Assembly: GCA_029267455.1 (NCBI GenBank)
Contig: JAJUIX010000069.1
Location: 1-6,796, forward strand
Reading direction: 5' to 3'
From: Enteractinococcus sp.
GTDB lineage: Bacteria > Actinomycetota > Actinomycetes > Actinomycetales > Micrococcaceae
Length of the DNA: 6,796 nt
Under the pieces are notes generated by a model. That model had not been told where the DNA came from, searched no databases, and saw nothing but the letters and a program-made list of their open reading frames with translations. Below are positions 1 to 5,842 of the stretch, in pieces; within the stretch, counting starts at the first letter, position 1; every line of letters begins with the position of its first letter. The position numbers and the translations under genes were made by a program.

Positions 1-2
1 AC

Positions 3-119
3 TGGTTGCACTACTATAATCACCACCGACCCCACACTGGCATCGCAGGCTCAACGCCTTCAGACCGCGTTCACAACCTCACAGGGAATTACAGACAGAA
101 GGAGTCTAGGCCGACATGA
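3..119 (+). CDS. IS481-type transposase, C-terminal end only (partial at left edge)
   Basis: The frame that is open from base 3 to the TGA at 117-119 ends a DDE (rve integrase-core) transposase of the IS481 group. Its translation contains HYYNHHRPHTGI, then TPSDRVHNLTGNY. The Y-N-x-x-R-P-H block followed by T-P-x-D-R-V is the usual C-terminus of IS481-family (and related IS3-family) transposases. The catalytic DDE residues would lie left of the window, so I cannot say whether the element is intact. The last eight codons (RQKESRPT) go beyond the common NY(T) ending, so the frame may read out of the insertion sequence into flanking DNA. The stop codon overlaps the next gene's ATG (ATGA). I could not identify the terminal inverted repeat or a target duplication. 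Confidence 0.75.
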   Translation, partial: WLHYYNHHRPHTGIAGSTPSDRVHNLTGNYRQKESRPT

Positions 120-889
120 AAATCGTAGTTCTTGGAGCCACCGGTACCCTCGGAACAAAAATTTGTCAGTACTTGACCGCCGCCGATCACGAAGTTGTTG
201 AAGCCAGCCGTAGCCGTGGTGTTGATGCCGCCACCGGGAGGGGACTGCACGAGGTGTTTACCGATGCCGACGTAGCAATTGATTGTCTCAACATCGAAAC
301 GTTCAGCACAAAGAAGGCGACCAGCTTTTTTGCGAAAACCTCTCACAATGTGATCAAGGCTGCCCGGCGGGCGGGTATCGATCAGCTGATCTGCGTATCT
401 ATAGCCGGAGCCTCCGACCCGAAAGTCAACGCGAACAACGGCTACTATAAGGGCAAGGCCGTTCAAGAGAAGATCTATCGGGGATCTGGCCTGCCCGTCA
501 CCGTCATACATTCCACCCAGTGGTTTGAGCTCATTGAACCTCTTGTGCGCCGTGTCTCGTTGGGACCGGTTACCATTTTGCCAACAATGCGCATGGCTGC
601 GGTAGCAGCTGATTCTGTTGCTCGACGGGTAGCAGAATACGCGGTTTCTGAACCTCCGAACGGGGTGCGGGAGATTGCGATCCGCGGGCCTGAGATTGCC
701 ACCGGCGCCGAGATCGCTCGCGCCATGCTGGCGGAGCGTGGCCGTGTGAGCGATCGTCATCCTTGGGTCTTGCAAGAGCTACCCCTGCTGGGCCAAGCGA
801 CTGCGACGAATGGCCTCATTCCACACGATGCAATCATCGACGAGGTCACCCTGGAAGAGTGGCTTCGTGGTGCTGCCGAAGTCATCTAA
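116..889 (+). CDS. NmrA-like atypical SDR family NAD(P)-binding oxidoreductase
   Basis: A 257-residue Rossmann-fold protein. The N-terminus holds the dinucleotide-binding glycine motif G7-A-T-G10-T-L-G13 right after the first beta strand. Ser31 and Arg32 at the end of the second strand suggest a preference for NADP(H). Tyr110 and Lys114 are spaced like the YxxxK pair of atypical SDRs, preceded by the strand QLICVSIAGAS. The length and the ending VTLEEWLRG fit NmrA/SDR_a-type proteins, which include NAD(P)H sensors, quinone or dye reductases and many uncharacterised oxidoreductases; the substrate cannot be read from sequence. The start is supported by GAAGGAG at 98-104, 11 bases before the ATG. 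The ATG overlaps the stop of the transposase remnant, so readthrough from the insertion sequence may contribute to expression. It may belong with the flavin reductase and OsmC genes downstream in redox stress handling (inference). No hairpin terminator is visible after its stop. Confidence 0.88.
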   Translation: MKIVVLGATGTLGTKICQYLTAADHEVVEASRSRGVDAATGRGLHEVFTDADVAIDCLNIETFSTKKATSFFAKTSHNVIKAARRAGIDQLICVSIAGASDPKVNANNGYYKGKAVQEKIYRGSGLPVTVIHSTQWFELIEPLVRRVSLGPVTILPTMRMAAVAADSVARRVAEYAVSEPPNGVREIAIRGPEIATGAEIARAMLAERGRVSDRHPWVLQELPLLGQATATNGLIPHDAIIDEVTLEEWLRGAAEVI

Positions 890-930
890 GAATTATCAAG
901 TCTCACCATCTCGGCGTAGTGTGGCCCCTG

Positions 931-940
931 TGAGTACTCA
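931..940. repeat. 10-bp perfect palindrome TGAGTACTCA
   Basis: TGAGTACTCA is its own reverse complement. It lies between the SDR stop codon and the small arginine-rich ORF, 22 bases before that ORF's start. It could be a half-operator or part of a promoter, but no -35/-10 pair stands out around it, and a 10-bp palindrome can occur by chance. Confidence 0.3.
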
Positions 941-961
941 ACAATCCGAGCGGAGGCTTTG

Positions 962-1093
962 ATGGAAAACTTGCTGAGACGACTGTTGCGATTCAGGGGA
1001 GATGCACGAGCAGCACGGCGTGGTCCAAGAGCGATGGGACAACGCGCTGGTCGACGTGGGCTACGACGACTCATTCGGCGGTTCATGCGTTAG
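962..1093 (+). CDS. possible arginine-rich microprotein (43 aa)
   Basis: A short frame starts at ATG 962 and stops at TAG 1091-1093. It has a textbook ribosome binding site, GGAGG at 952-956, five bases before the ATG. The product begins MENLLRRLLRFRG and ends RRLIRRFMR. Sixteen of its 43 residues are arginine, with no lysine, so it would be extremely basic and may form amphipathic helices at both ends. Against it, third codon positions are only about 40% G/C. The overlapping +1 frame (about 978-1169) shows strongly G/C-rich third positions, so the arginine codons could be a shadow of a decayed gene in that other frame. I do not recognise a family. If real, nucleic-acid or membrane binding is the obvious guess from composition alone. 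It would be the second gene of the cluster; the space from 890 to 1173 otherwise holds nothing I can assign. Confidence 0.42.
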   Translation: MENLLRRLLRFRGDARAARRGPRAMGQRAGRRGLRRLIRRFMR

Positions 1094-1137
1094 TCTCCAG
1101 GCCTATGGCCCGGCAACAGGCTGTATCGGGGGCGTGC

Positions 1138-1167
1138 TTCGGAACCATGAGCGAAGCGTGTCATGCT
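1138..1167 (+). promoter_or_regulatory. possible leaderless promoter for flavodoxin-like gene
   Basis: TTCGGA (1138-1143) and CATGCT (1162-1167) are 18 bases apart and would start transcription near 1174, the A of the chosen ATG. Both boxes are weak matches. The support is mainly the position and the lack of any Shine-Dalgarno before that ATG. Confidence 0.3.
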
Positions 1168-1173
1168 AGAGAC

Positions 1174-1680
1174 ATGACGCATCTGTTAGTGATCCACCAC
1201 AGTCCAACCGGTAGTGTTCAGAAATTACTCGACGCGGCACTTCGAGGGGCCCATCATCCCGACATCGAAGGCGTGGAGGTTACTTCGCTGCCGGCCCTTG
1301 CATGGGCGCGGGGAGAAGCAGACGAAACCACTATTCAAAACGCTGCGGGTTACCTGTTTTTGACCCCGGCAAATTTCGGCTACATGAGCGGAGCGCTCAA
1401 GCATGTCTTTGACAGTACCTTCCTGAAAATTGGCGGGACATTGAGCGATGACGGCAGTGCAGGCGAAGGCAGCCGAAGCATGCGAGGTCGGCCGTACGGA
1501 CTGATCGTGCATGGCCGATACGACACGACCGGTGCCGTACGTTCCGTGGAAGGAATCGTCGGCGCACTGGGGTGGCGGCTTGGTGGTGAAGTTCTGGAAT
1601 CTATGGGAGACGTCACCGACGAGCACCTAGCTGCCGCTGAAGATTTGGGTGCCACCATAGCTATCCAACTCGTGGAGTGA
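1174..1680 (+). CDS. flavodoxin-like NAD(P)H-dependent FMN oxidoreductase
   Basis: A 168-residue flavodoxin-fold protein, likely a soluble FMN-dependent reductase of quinones, azo compounds or flavin. After the first strand (THLLVIHHS) comes the phosphate-binding loop S10-P-T-G-S14. The segment from Thr65 to Asp80 (TPANFGYMSGALKHVFD) closely resembles the TPxYxxxMSGxLKxxxD block of the NADPH-dependent FMN reductase / flavodoxin_2 families, which binds the flavin ring. A third loop follows at HGRYDTTGAVRS (113-124). I chose ATG 1174 because it puts the first beta strand at the N-terminus. In-frame ATGs at 1105 and 1147 would add MARQQAVSGACFG-type sequence with no family resemblance. No Shine-Dalgarno precedes 1174, in line with leaderless translation. 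The OsmC gene follows after 116 bases with its own promoter. The physiological substrate is unknown. Confidence 0.85.
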   Translation: MTHLLVIHHSPTGSVQKLLDAALRGAHHPDIEGVEVTSLPALAWARGEADETTIQNAAGYLFLTPANFGYMSGALKHVFDSTFLKIGGTLSDDGSAGEGSRSMRGRPYGLIVHGRYDTTGAVRSVEGIVGALGWRLGGEVLESMGDVTDEHLAAAEDLGATIAIQLVE

Positions 1681-1712
1681 ACGATACCCAAAATATGCTC
1701 CTGCACTCCCTG

Positions 1713-1740
1713 TTGATCCCTCTACGGTCGGTGATACAGT
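1713..1740 (+). promoter_or_regulatory. promoter of the osmC-like gene
   Basis: TTGATC (1713-1718) and TACAGT (1735-1740) are separated by 16 bases. The -10 box is preceded by TG at 1732-1733 (an extended -10). This would give a leader of about 50 bases carrying the strong GAGGAGG ribosome site at 1785-1791. It is the best-formed promoter of the window and implies that the OsmC gene is transcribed on its own. Confidence 0.55.
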
Positions 1741-1796
1741 GAGCAACAAGCACGGTTGCACCTTGTGATCGTGACATTCGTTTTGAGGAGGAACCC

Positions 1797-2234
1797 ATGC
1801 CTCGTCCTATCACCAGCACAGGCAAAGTCGTCTGGAATGGCGATCTCATGTCCGGCAGCGGCACCGCCAGCCTAGAGACATCTCAGCTCGGCAGTTTTCC
1901 GACGCACTGGAAGGCTCGCGCTGAAGAATCCGAGCGCGGCACCACCTCCCCCGAGGAACTCATCGGCGCGGCACTAGCAACCTGCTTCTCCATGCAGTTT
2001 TCGAATATGCTCGCCGAAAATGACACCCCACCTACCACCATCGAGACCACCGCTGATGTCACGTTCAACATCGAAGAAGGCGGCATTACCGGCATAGAAC
2101 TGGTCACAAACGCCACGATCGAAGGTATCGAAGAGGCAGACTTTCAGCGCCTTGCGGCTGAGGCCAAGGAAACCTGTCCTGTCTCGAAAGCACTGCAGGG
2201 CGTGGATATTACTTTGAACGCTACGCTTGCCTGA
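1797..2234 (+). CDS. osmC: OsmC-type organic hydroperoxide reductase
   Basis: A 145-residue cytoplasmic thiol peroxidase of the OsmC/Ohr family, which reduces organic (and some inorganic) hydroperoxides through two cysteines. Both are present: Cys63 in the buried helix (IGAALATCFSM), the peroxidatic position, and Cys127 in AKETCPVSKAL, the resolving position. Arg41 in WKARAEES and Glu53/Glu54 in SPEELIGA match the arginine and glutamate that orient Cys63. The order GKVVWNGD, SPEELIGA, TTADVTF, CPVSKAL follows E. coli OsmC more closely than Ohr, and the length is typical. The start is fixed by GAGGAGG at 1785-1791, five bases before the ATG. In this family the electrons usually come from a lipoyl/dihydrolipoyl system rather than thioredoxin (family knowledge). 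Its place after a flavin reductase suggests a shared stress role. Confidence 0.93.
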   Translation: MPRPITSTGKVVWNGDLMSGSGTASLETSQLGSFPTHWKARAEESERGTTSPEELIGAALATCFSMQFSNMLAENDTPPTTIETTADVTFNIEEGGITGIELVTNATIEGIEEADFQRLAAEAKETCPVSKALQGVDITLNATLA

Positions 2235-2248
2235 GCCGGTACGAAACT

Positions 2249-2277
2249 GAGCGCCAACGTGGTCTGCGTTGGCGCTC
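2249..2277. terminator. bidirectional hairpin between convergent genes
   Basis: GAGCGCCAACG (2249-2259) and CGTTGGCGCTC (2267-2277) form a perfect 11-bp stem with a 7-base loop. It sits between the OsmC stop (2234) and the stop of the opposing response regulator (2294), so it can end both transcripts. There is no long T run on either side, as is common for actinobacterial terminators. Confidence 0.75.
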
Positions 2278-2293
2278 GCTCATGGAGCCGTGG

Positions 2294-2965
2294 TTAGGAG
2301 ACGACTCCGGCTCGGAAGGCGATGAGAGCAGCCTGCACTCGATTCTCAACCCCGAGCGTATCGAACAGGGTCGAGACATATTGTTTGACGGTTCCTTCAG
2401 ACAAGTGCATCGTGTGTGCGATCTGAGCGTTGGACAGACCGCGGCCGACATGCGAAAGCAACTCGAGCTGACGTTCCGACAGCAGTTCGGTGACGCGGGT
2501 TTTCACCTGCTCTGATCGCAAATTCATTCGTTCACGTGTCGCTAGCCAGCGAGCCACACGCGGTGAAAACGCTCCGCCGCCTCGTGCAAGCGCGCGCACA
2601 TTACTGATCAGTTGTGCGGGTTCATCTGATTTGAGTAAAAAACCTAGTGCGCCCGCGCTGACTGCTTCGGCGATGAAATGATCGTCTGAGAAGGTGGTCA
2701 ACATGGCAATGGGCAGGGCAGGCCGGAACTGTTGAATCTCCCGTAGTGCTTCGATGCCATTGAGTCGCGGCATCTGAATATCGAGTAGGGCGACATCTAC
2801 CCGGTGGGCGGCTGCGGCTTGGATCGCTTCATCGCCATCAGCGGCTTCAGCAATGACTTCGATATCGGGTGCCGTGGTGAGAATGCCCGCGATCCCGGTA
2901 CGGACCAAATGGTCATCGTCAGCCAGGAGCACGCGAGTTGGACGTGACGGATTGTCAGCGATCAT
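2294..2965 (-). CDS. NarL/LuxR-family response regulator
   Basis: A 223-residue two-component transcription regulator. The receiver domain (about 11-125) has the acidic pocket Asp16/Asp17 (RVLLADDDH), the phosphoacceptor Asp62 in ALLDIQMPRLNG, the switch Thr90/Thr91 (IAMLTTFSDD) and Lys112 (GFLLKSDEP), so it looks fully functional. The output domain (about 160-218) is a LuxR-type helix-turn-helix: LSERQLELL, then GLSNAQIAHTMHLSEGTVK, with Val193-Lys194 in the recognition helix. The ATG at 2965 overlaps the TGA of the histidine kinase upstream (ATGA), so the two genes form one operon and are probably translationally coupled; a hairpin lies directly before the start. The target genes are not identified; the divergent DedA/phosphatidyltransferase operon is a candidate by position. 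Confidence 0.95.
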   Translation of the reverse strand: MIADNPSRPTRVLLADDDHLVRTGIAGILTTAPDIEVIAEAADGDEAIQAAAAHRVDVALLDIQMPRLNGIEALREIQQFRPALPIAMLTTFSDDHFIAEAVSAGALGFLLKSDEPAQLISNVRALARGGGAFSPRVARWLATRERMNLRSEQVKTRVTELLSERQLELLSHVGRGLSNAQIAHTMHLSEGTVKQYVSTLFDTLGVENRVQAALIAFRAGVVS

Positions 2966-4377
2966 GGGGACGGTACCGTTCCCTTTCGACTCACTTTATC
3001 GCCTGAGAAACAGACGGCAAATACATCTAACCGCTCGAAGAAACTGATGTCATTTTCATAGTAGAAGCACTCTTCTTCTGGTCGTGCCGGAAATTGATCG
3101 CGCGGGGGATCAAAAATCTCGAACGGCGGTAATACTTTTTCAGTTATCGCCCTTTCGTCACCGACTTCAATTGCTTGGAATTCGGCGGTAGATAGAGTCG
3201 AGAGCGCGTTCACCACAACGAAGTAGGCCAGCATCACAACAGCCATCGTGGTCACCACAACTACTGGCAACGCAACGGCCAGACGCGTTGCTTTCGAACG
3301 ATGATCGGCAATGGTTGTCTTAGCCTCGCGAATCATATCGGTGTCGCTGCCGATCGGCGCGACCGGCCGGGCGTGACGCGGCAGAGTCAGGGTGAGAGTA
3401 TAACTCTCCGACGTTGTAGCAGTGGTGAGTTCTCCGCCGAGCATTTCGGCCCGATGCTGCAGCCCGATCAGTCCGAAACCGCTGTCGGAGGCTTCTGAAT
3501 GGGTATCGAGCAGTTTGTTGCTGATCACCGCACGAATCTTATCCTGGGTTGGGATGATGCGAACCCTGACAGGTTGGCTTGGGGCGTGTTTGGCAGCATT
3601 GGTTAGACCTTCTTGAACGACACGGATGAGAGCCGTTCGAACTTCCTCGCTCAGGTCGTCATCGTAGCCCTCAGGTACTTCTGCGGTGACTTTGATGCCT
3701 GCCTTCCGGGCTCCGTTGATGAGGTCCTCTAGCGCAGGGGTGGCCCATTCTGCCGTTGTGCTATCTGAGGTGCGTAACAGTCGGACGGCAAGACCAAGCT
3801 CATCTGCTGCATCCGCGGCGATTTGGCGAATCTCAGTCACTTGTTGACGATCCGTGGAAGCCAGCGAGGGTTTAACCGATAGTTGCCCCAGCCGAACAGC
3901 AATGAGGGTCAGGGCATGACCGAGCCCGTCATGCATTTCGGCTGCCAACGACATGCGTTCCCGTTGCAGTGCTTCGCGAGTCTCGCTGGCACGCCGTTGA
4001 GCTTGCAGCGCGGCGATATCCCAACCGCGCTGCTGAAAGGCCCGGTGCTGTTCCACAACTCGACGAATGGTCAATGGGCCACCGAGGATCAGCACGACTA
4101 TTAAGCCCCACACGAGCCCTTCTACGATTGCTTCGGCCCCTAACTCCGGAAGTCGTACGGCCACGGCTGAAACAAGCGCGCCGATCACGATCCCGCCCAG
4201 GCTCGCGCGAGGAGTCCCGAACACGATCAGGAACGCTGTCACCGCAATGATCGCCAACACTACGAATGTGGTATTCGAGAACCAGCCCGTCGAGGCACCG
4301 GCAGCAACCGACAAGATTGCAGCGATGCTGGTTTGGGCACTACGTCCGTTCAGGAGGGTTCGACGACGTTTACTCAT
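2962..4377 (-). CDS. HPK7-like sensor histidine kinase with C-terminal membrane helix and extracytoplasmic tail
   Basis: A 471-residue membrane sensor kinase partnered with the adjacent regulator. After a basic start (MSKRRR) come about four hydrophobic segments (roughly 14-31, 36-54, 58-75, 84-103). A likely coiled linker follows (about 105-142), then the HisKA_3 dimerisation domain with the phosphorylated His149 in AAEMHDGLGHALTLI. The ATPase domain has its N box at VVQEGLTNAAKHA (Asn260) and glycine loops at DSGFGLIGL and MLGGEL. Unusually, the chain continues: a basic stretch, a fifth membrane helix (about 365-390), then an ~80-residue tail predicted outside the cell with Cys437 and Cys456. 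I chose ATG 4377 because a -10 box ends six bases upstream. A TTG at 4413 would also keep the frame open but lies inside the promoter. The stop overlaps the regulator's ATG. Confidence 0.92.
   Translation of the reverse strand: MSKRRRTLLNGRSAQTSIAAILSVAAGASTGWFSNTTFVVLAIIAVTAFLIVFGTPRASLGGIVIGALVSAVAVRLPELGAEAIVEGLVWGLIVVLILGGPLTIRRVVEQHRAFQQRGWDIAALQAQRRASETREALQRERMSLAAEMHDGLGHALTLIAVRLGQLSVKPSLASTDRQQVTEIRQIAADAADELGLAVRLLRTSDSTTAEWATPALEDLINGARKAGIKVTAEVPEGYDDDLSEEVRTALIRVVQEGLTNAAKHAPSQPVRVRIIPTQDKIRAVISNKLLDTHSEASDSGFGLIGLQHRAEMLGGELTTATTSESYTLTLTLPRHARPVAPIGSDTDMIREAKTTIADHRSKATRLAVALPVVVVTTMAVVMLAYFVVVNALSTLSTAEFQAIEVGDERAITEKVLPPFEIFDPPRDQFPARPEEECFYYENDISFFERLDVFAVCFSGDKVSRKGTVPSP
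2966..2983 (-). promoter_or_regulatory. start-site hairpin for the response regulator
   Basis: Read on the minus strand, GGGAACG (2983-2977) can pair with CGTCCCC (2972-2966) around a GTAC loop, with one mismatch. It ends one base before the regulator's ATG, and its left arm contains the only purine-rich ribosome-site candidate (AAAGGGA). It lies inside the last codons of the kinase. A ribosome finishing the kinase would open it, which fits translational coupling (inference). Confidence 0.35.
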
Positions 4378-4383
4378 CTTTCC

Positions 4384-4413
4384 AATGTATAAGGGGCCAA
4401 CGCGGGCTGCCAA
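4384..4413 (-). promoter_or_regulatory. leaderless promoter of the kinase-regulator operon
   Basis: On the minus strand TTGGCA (4413-4408) and TACATT (4389-4384) are 18 bases apart. Transcription would start at or next to the A of ATG 4377, giving a leaderless mRNA. This decides the kinase start. The sequence GGCCCCTTA sits just before the -10 box, resembling the facing promoter of the DedA gene. Confidence 0.5.
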
Positions 4414-4442
4414 GCAAAACTAACTTTCGTCAGTGCAAGTCT

Positions 4443-4473
4443 GACCGAACGGCAGTGCCGCTACTGCCTGGTC
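4443..4473. repeat. inverted repeat in the divergent promoter region
   Basis: GGCAGT (4451-4456) and ACTGCC (4463-4468) form an inverted repeat around GCCGCT, flanked by GACC (4443-4446) and GGTC (4470-4473). The left arm also lies inside the short palindrome CGGCAGTGCCG (4450-4460). It is just upstream of the DedA -10 box in the gap between the divergent operons, which is where an operator would be expected. Confidence 0.4.
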
Positions 4474-4479
4474 GGCCCC

Positions 4480-4485
4480 TAGCGT
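4480..4485 (+). promoter_or_regulatory. -10 box, leaderless DedA promoter
   Basis: TAGCGT (4480-4485) fits TANNNT and would start transcription at about 4492-4493, the first base of the DedA ATG. There is no ribosome site before that ATG. No good -35 box is seen at the right distance, which suggests activator dependence. GGCCCC (4474-4479) abuts the box. Confidence 0.4.
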
Positions 4486-4492
4486 CGTAGGC

Positions 4493-5101
4493 ATGATGGA
4501 ATGTATCCGGATGATGCTGGACCAGGCCGGTGAGCACGTAGCGCTGGTGTTAGCTTGCGTGCTGCTCTTCGCTGCCCTCGACGCAGCGCTTGGGGTCGGT
4601 GCCCTGCTTCCCGGCGAAACCGGCATCGTGCTTGCGGCAGTAACACTGTCAGACCGGGCGGAGTTGATTGCTTTGGCTGTGGCAGCCGCCGCTGCAGGAG
4701 CGTTTATTGGAGATCAGGTTGGTTTTATCATCGGTCGCACACTCGGGGCACGGCTCGAACATTCTGCACTGATCAAACGACTCGGATTTGAGCAGTGGAA
4801 GCGCGCCCAGGATTATGTCTCGGGTCGCTTCTGGGTGATTCTTCTCGCTCGGCTATTGCCGGGGATCCGTACCTTTGTTGCTGCAGCTGCCGGTGCTGCC
4901 AGGATGTCGTATGCGCGTTTCGCCTTGGCGTGCGGGCTTGCAGCCGTTTTCTGGGCGACACTATGGGTCGTCGGTGGGGCCATCCTCGGCAATGCTCTGC
5001 TAGAGATGATCGAACGATACACCTTGCCCAGTCTGCTGATCGCGGCGGCTGCCGTTGGGGTCGTCATGGTAGGTCGCAGGGTCGCAAGGAGTCAGCCATG
5101 A
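4493..5101 (+). CDS. DedA (SNARE-associated/VTT) family membrane protein
   Basis: A 202-residue integral membrane protein. The DedA hallmarks occur in order: the re-entrant loop LLPGETG (38-44), GDQVGFIIGRTLG (73-85), the arginine/proline motif ARLLPGIRTF (119-128), and AGAARMSYARF (133-143), followed by membrane segments near 145-166 and 180-194. Family knowledge: DedA proteins support envelope integrity and proton-motive force, and some members recycle undecaprenyl phosphate or move phospholipids across the membrane. I cannot tell which activity applies here. The start at 4493 is taken from the -10 box position; ATGs at 4496, 4511 and 4514 are also in frame and would shorten the N-terminus by up to seven residues. 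Its TGA overlaps the ATG of a phospholipid synthase gene, so the two act as an operon and lipid handling is the likely theme. Confidence 0.92.
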   Translation: MMECIRMMLDQAGEHVALVLACVLLFAALDAALGVGALLPGETGIVLAAVTLSDRAELIALAVAAAAAGAFIGDQVGFIIGRTLGARLEHSALIKRLGFEQWKRAQDYVSGRFWVILLARLLPGIRTFVAAAAGAARMSYARFALACGLAAVFWATLWVVGGAILGNALLEMIERYTLPSLLIAAAAVGVVMVGRRVARSQP

Positions 5102-5697
5102 GTGCTGGTCTGTCGCAATACGAAACTCGTCAGTGGGTAACTGTTCCCAATGTGATCACGCTGATACGACTGTTGCTCGGAGTTCCTATCGCGATCTTTA
5201 TTATCCAAGATCTCTATCCGGCTTGGACGGTCGCGTTGTTAGTTGGTTTCGGTGCAAGTGATTGGGTGGATGGTTATCTCGCTCGCAAACTTGGTCAGAC
5301 AAGCCTCGTGGGAGCGCTCCTCGATCCGATCGCCGACCGGGTCGGGGTGGGGATCATTGTTTGCGCGCTTGTCGTAGCTGGGCACCTTCAGCTTGGACTC
5401 ATCGTGGCAATTGCCGCGACCGATATCGCGCTCGCGTTCGCCTATCTGCTGTCTCACAGCCCGTGTATACCGTCAGTATCGACGCTCGGGAAAATTCGGA
5501 CGGCATTTCTCATGACCGGGCTTGCGGTGACAAGTTTGTCGTTGCTGCCAACTTTTGAAGCTCTGGCATACTTCGGGACCGTCCTTTGTGGAGTTGGCAC
5601 TGGCCTACACCTGCTCGCAGGTCTAGGTTATCTGCGCGCCATGGCACATTGTTCACGCCGTCGACGGGCAACGGCGGTGCACGAGGCGGATCTATGA
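5098..5697 (+). CDS. CDP-alcohol phosphatidyltransferase (PgsA/actinobacterial Cls-like)
   Basis: A 199-residue membrane enzyme that transfers a phosphatidyl group from CDP-diacylglycerol to an alcohol such as glycerol-3-phosphate, phosphatidylglycerol or inositol phosphate. The full class motif D-x2-D-G-x2-A-R-x8-G-x3-D-x3-D is present: Asp55, Asp58-Gly59, Ala62-Arg63, Gly72, Asp76, Asp80. The metal site is therefore intact. The N-terminal VPNVITLIRLLLGVP and later GKIRTAFLMTG are typical. Length and opening fit PgsA or the actinobacterial cardiolipin synthase type; sequence alone does not fix the acceptor. The start at 5098 is set by AAGGAG at 5086-5091, six bases upstream, and by the ATGA overlap with the DedA stop. 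The same frame is open upstream to 4795, but that part is a shadow of the DedA gene. The C-terminus is basic (HCSRRRRA), as expected on the cytoplasmic side. Confidence 0.93.
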   Translation: MSAGLSQYETRQWVTVPNVITLIRLLLGVPIAIFIIQDLYPAWTVALLVGFGASDWVDGYLARKLGQTSLVGALLDPIADRVGVGIIVCALVVAGHLQLGLIVAIAATDIALAFAYLLSHSPCIPSVSTLGKIRTAFLMTGLAVTSLSLLPTFEALAYFGTVLCGVGTGLHLLAGLGYLRAMAHCSRRRRATAVHEADL

Positions 5698-5842
5698 TGA
5701 CCTAACTTCATACCTACTTCCCAAATCGTTCCCAAAATGCACAATGCAGGACTATGAAAGACGATCGATGAGCATATCTTAAAGTGGAAGAATCCGGATG
5801 ATTTGATTGACGTCTTTCGGCTTTCGGGAGCAAGATATAGGT
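5698..5842. other. AT-richer intergenic gap, no gene seen
   Basis: After the phosphatidyltransferase stop the base composition becomes visibly AT-richer (runs such as CTAACTTCATACCTACTTCC) up to the conserved element before the first cupin. I see no convincing ORF, no hairpin terminator and no RNA gene. The composition change may mark the edge of a separately acquired segment carrying the cupin genes (inference). Confidence 0.5.

Noticed and set aside
89..775. Long minus-strand frame of 228 codons opposite the SDR gene
   Set aside because: It has no family resemblance and is antisense to a gene with clear Rossmann motifs and a ribosome site; it is a shadow frame.
1105..1173. Longer start (ATG 1105 or 1147) for the flavodoxin-like reductase
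   Set aside because: The extra residues do not resemble the family, and the flavodoxin first strand begins right after ATG 1174, where a weak leaderless promoter fits.
4378..4413. TTG 4413 as start of the histidine kinase
   Set aside because: It overlaps the -35 box and has no ribosome site; ATG 4377 sits at the predicted transcription start.
4067..4423. Plus-strand frame of 118 codons over the kinase N-terminus
   Set aside because: Low-complexity Thr/Ala/Pro sequence opposite the membrane-helix region of the kinase; no ribosome site; a shadow.
4795..5097. N-terminal extension of the phosphatidyltransferase
   Set aside because: The extra 101 codons overlap the DedA gene in another frame and read as cysteine/arginine-rich noise; ATG 5098 has a good ribosome site.
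5756..5818. 8-bp inverted repeat GAAAGACG / CGTCTTTC in the gap before the cupins
   Set aside because: A 47-base loop and only 8 bp of pairing; a match of this size is not surprising by chance in a gap this long.
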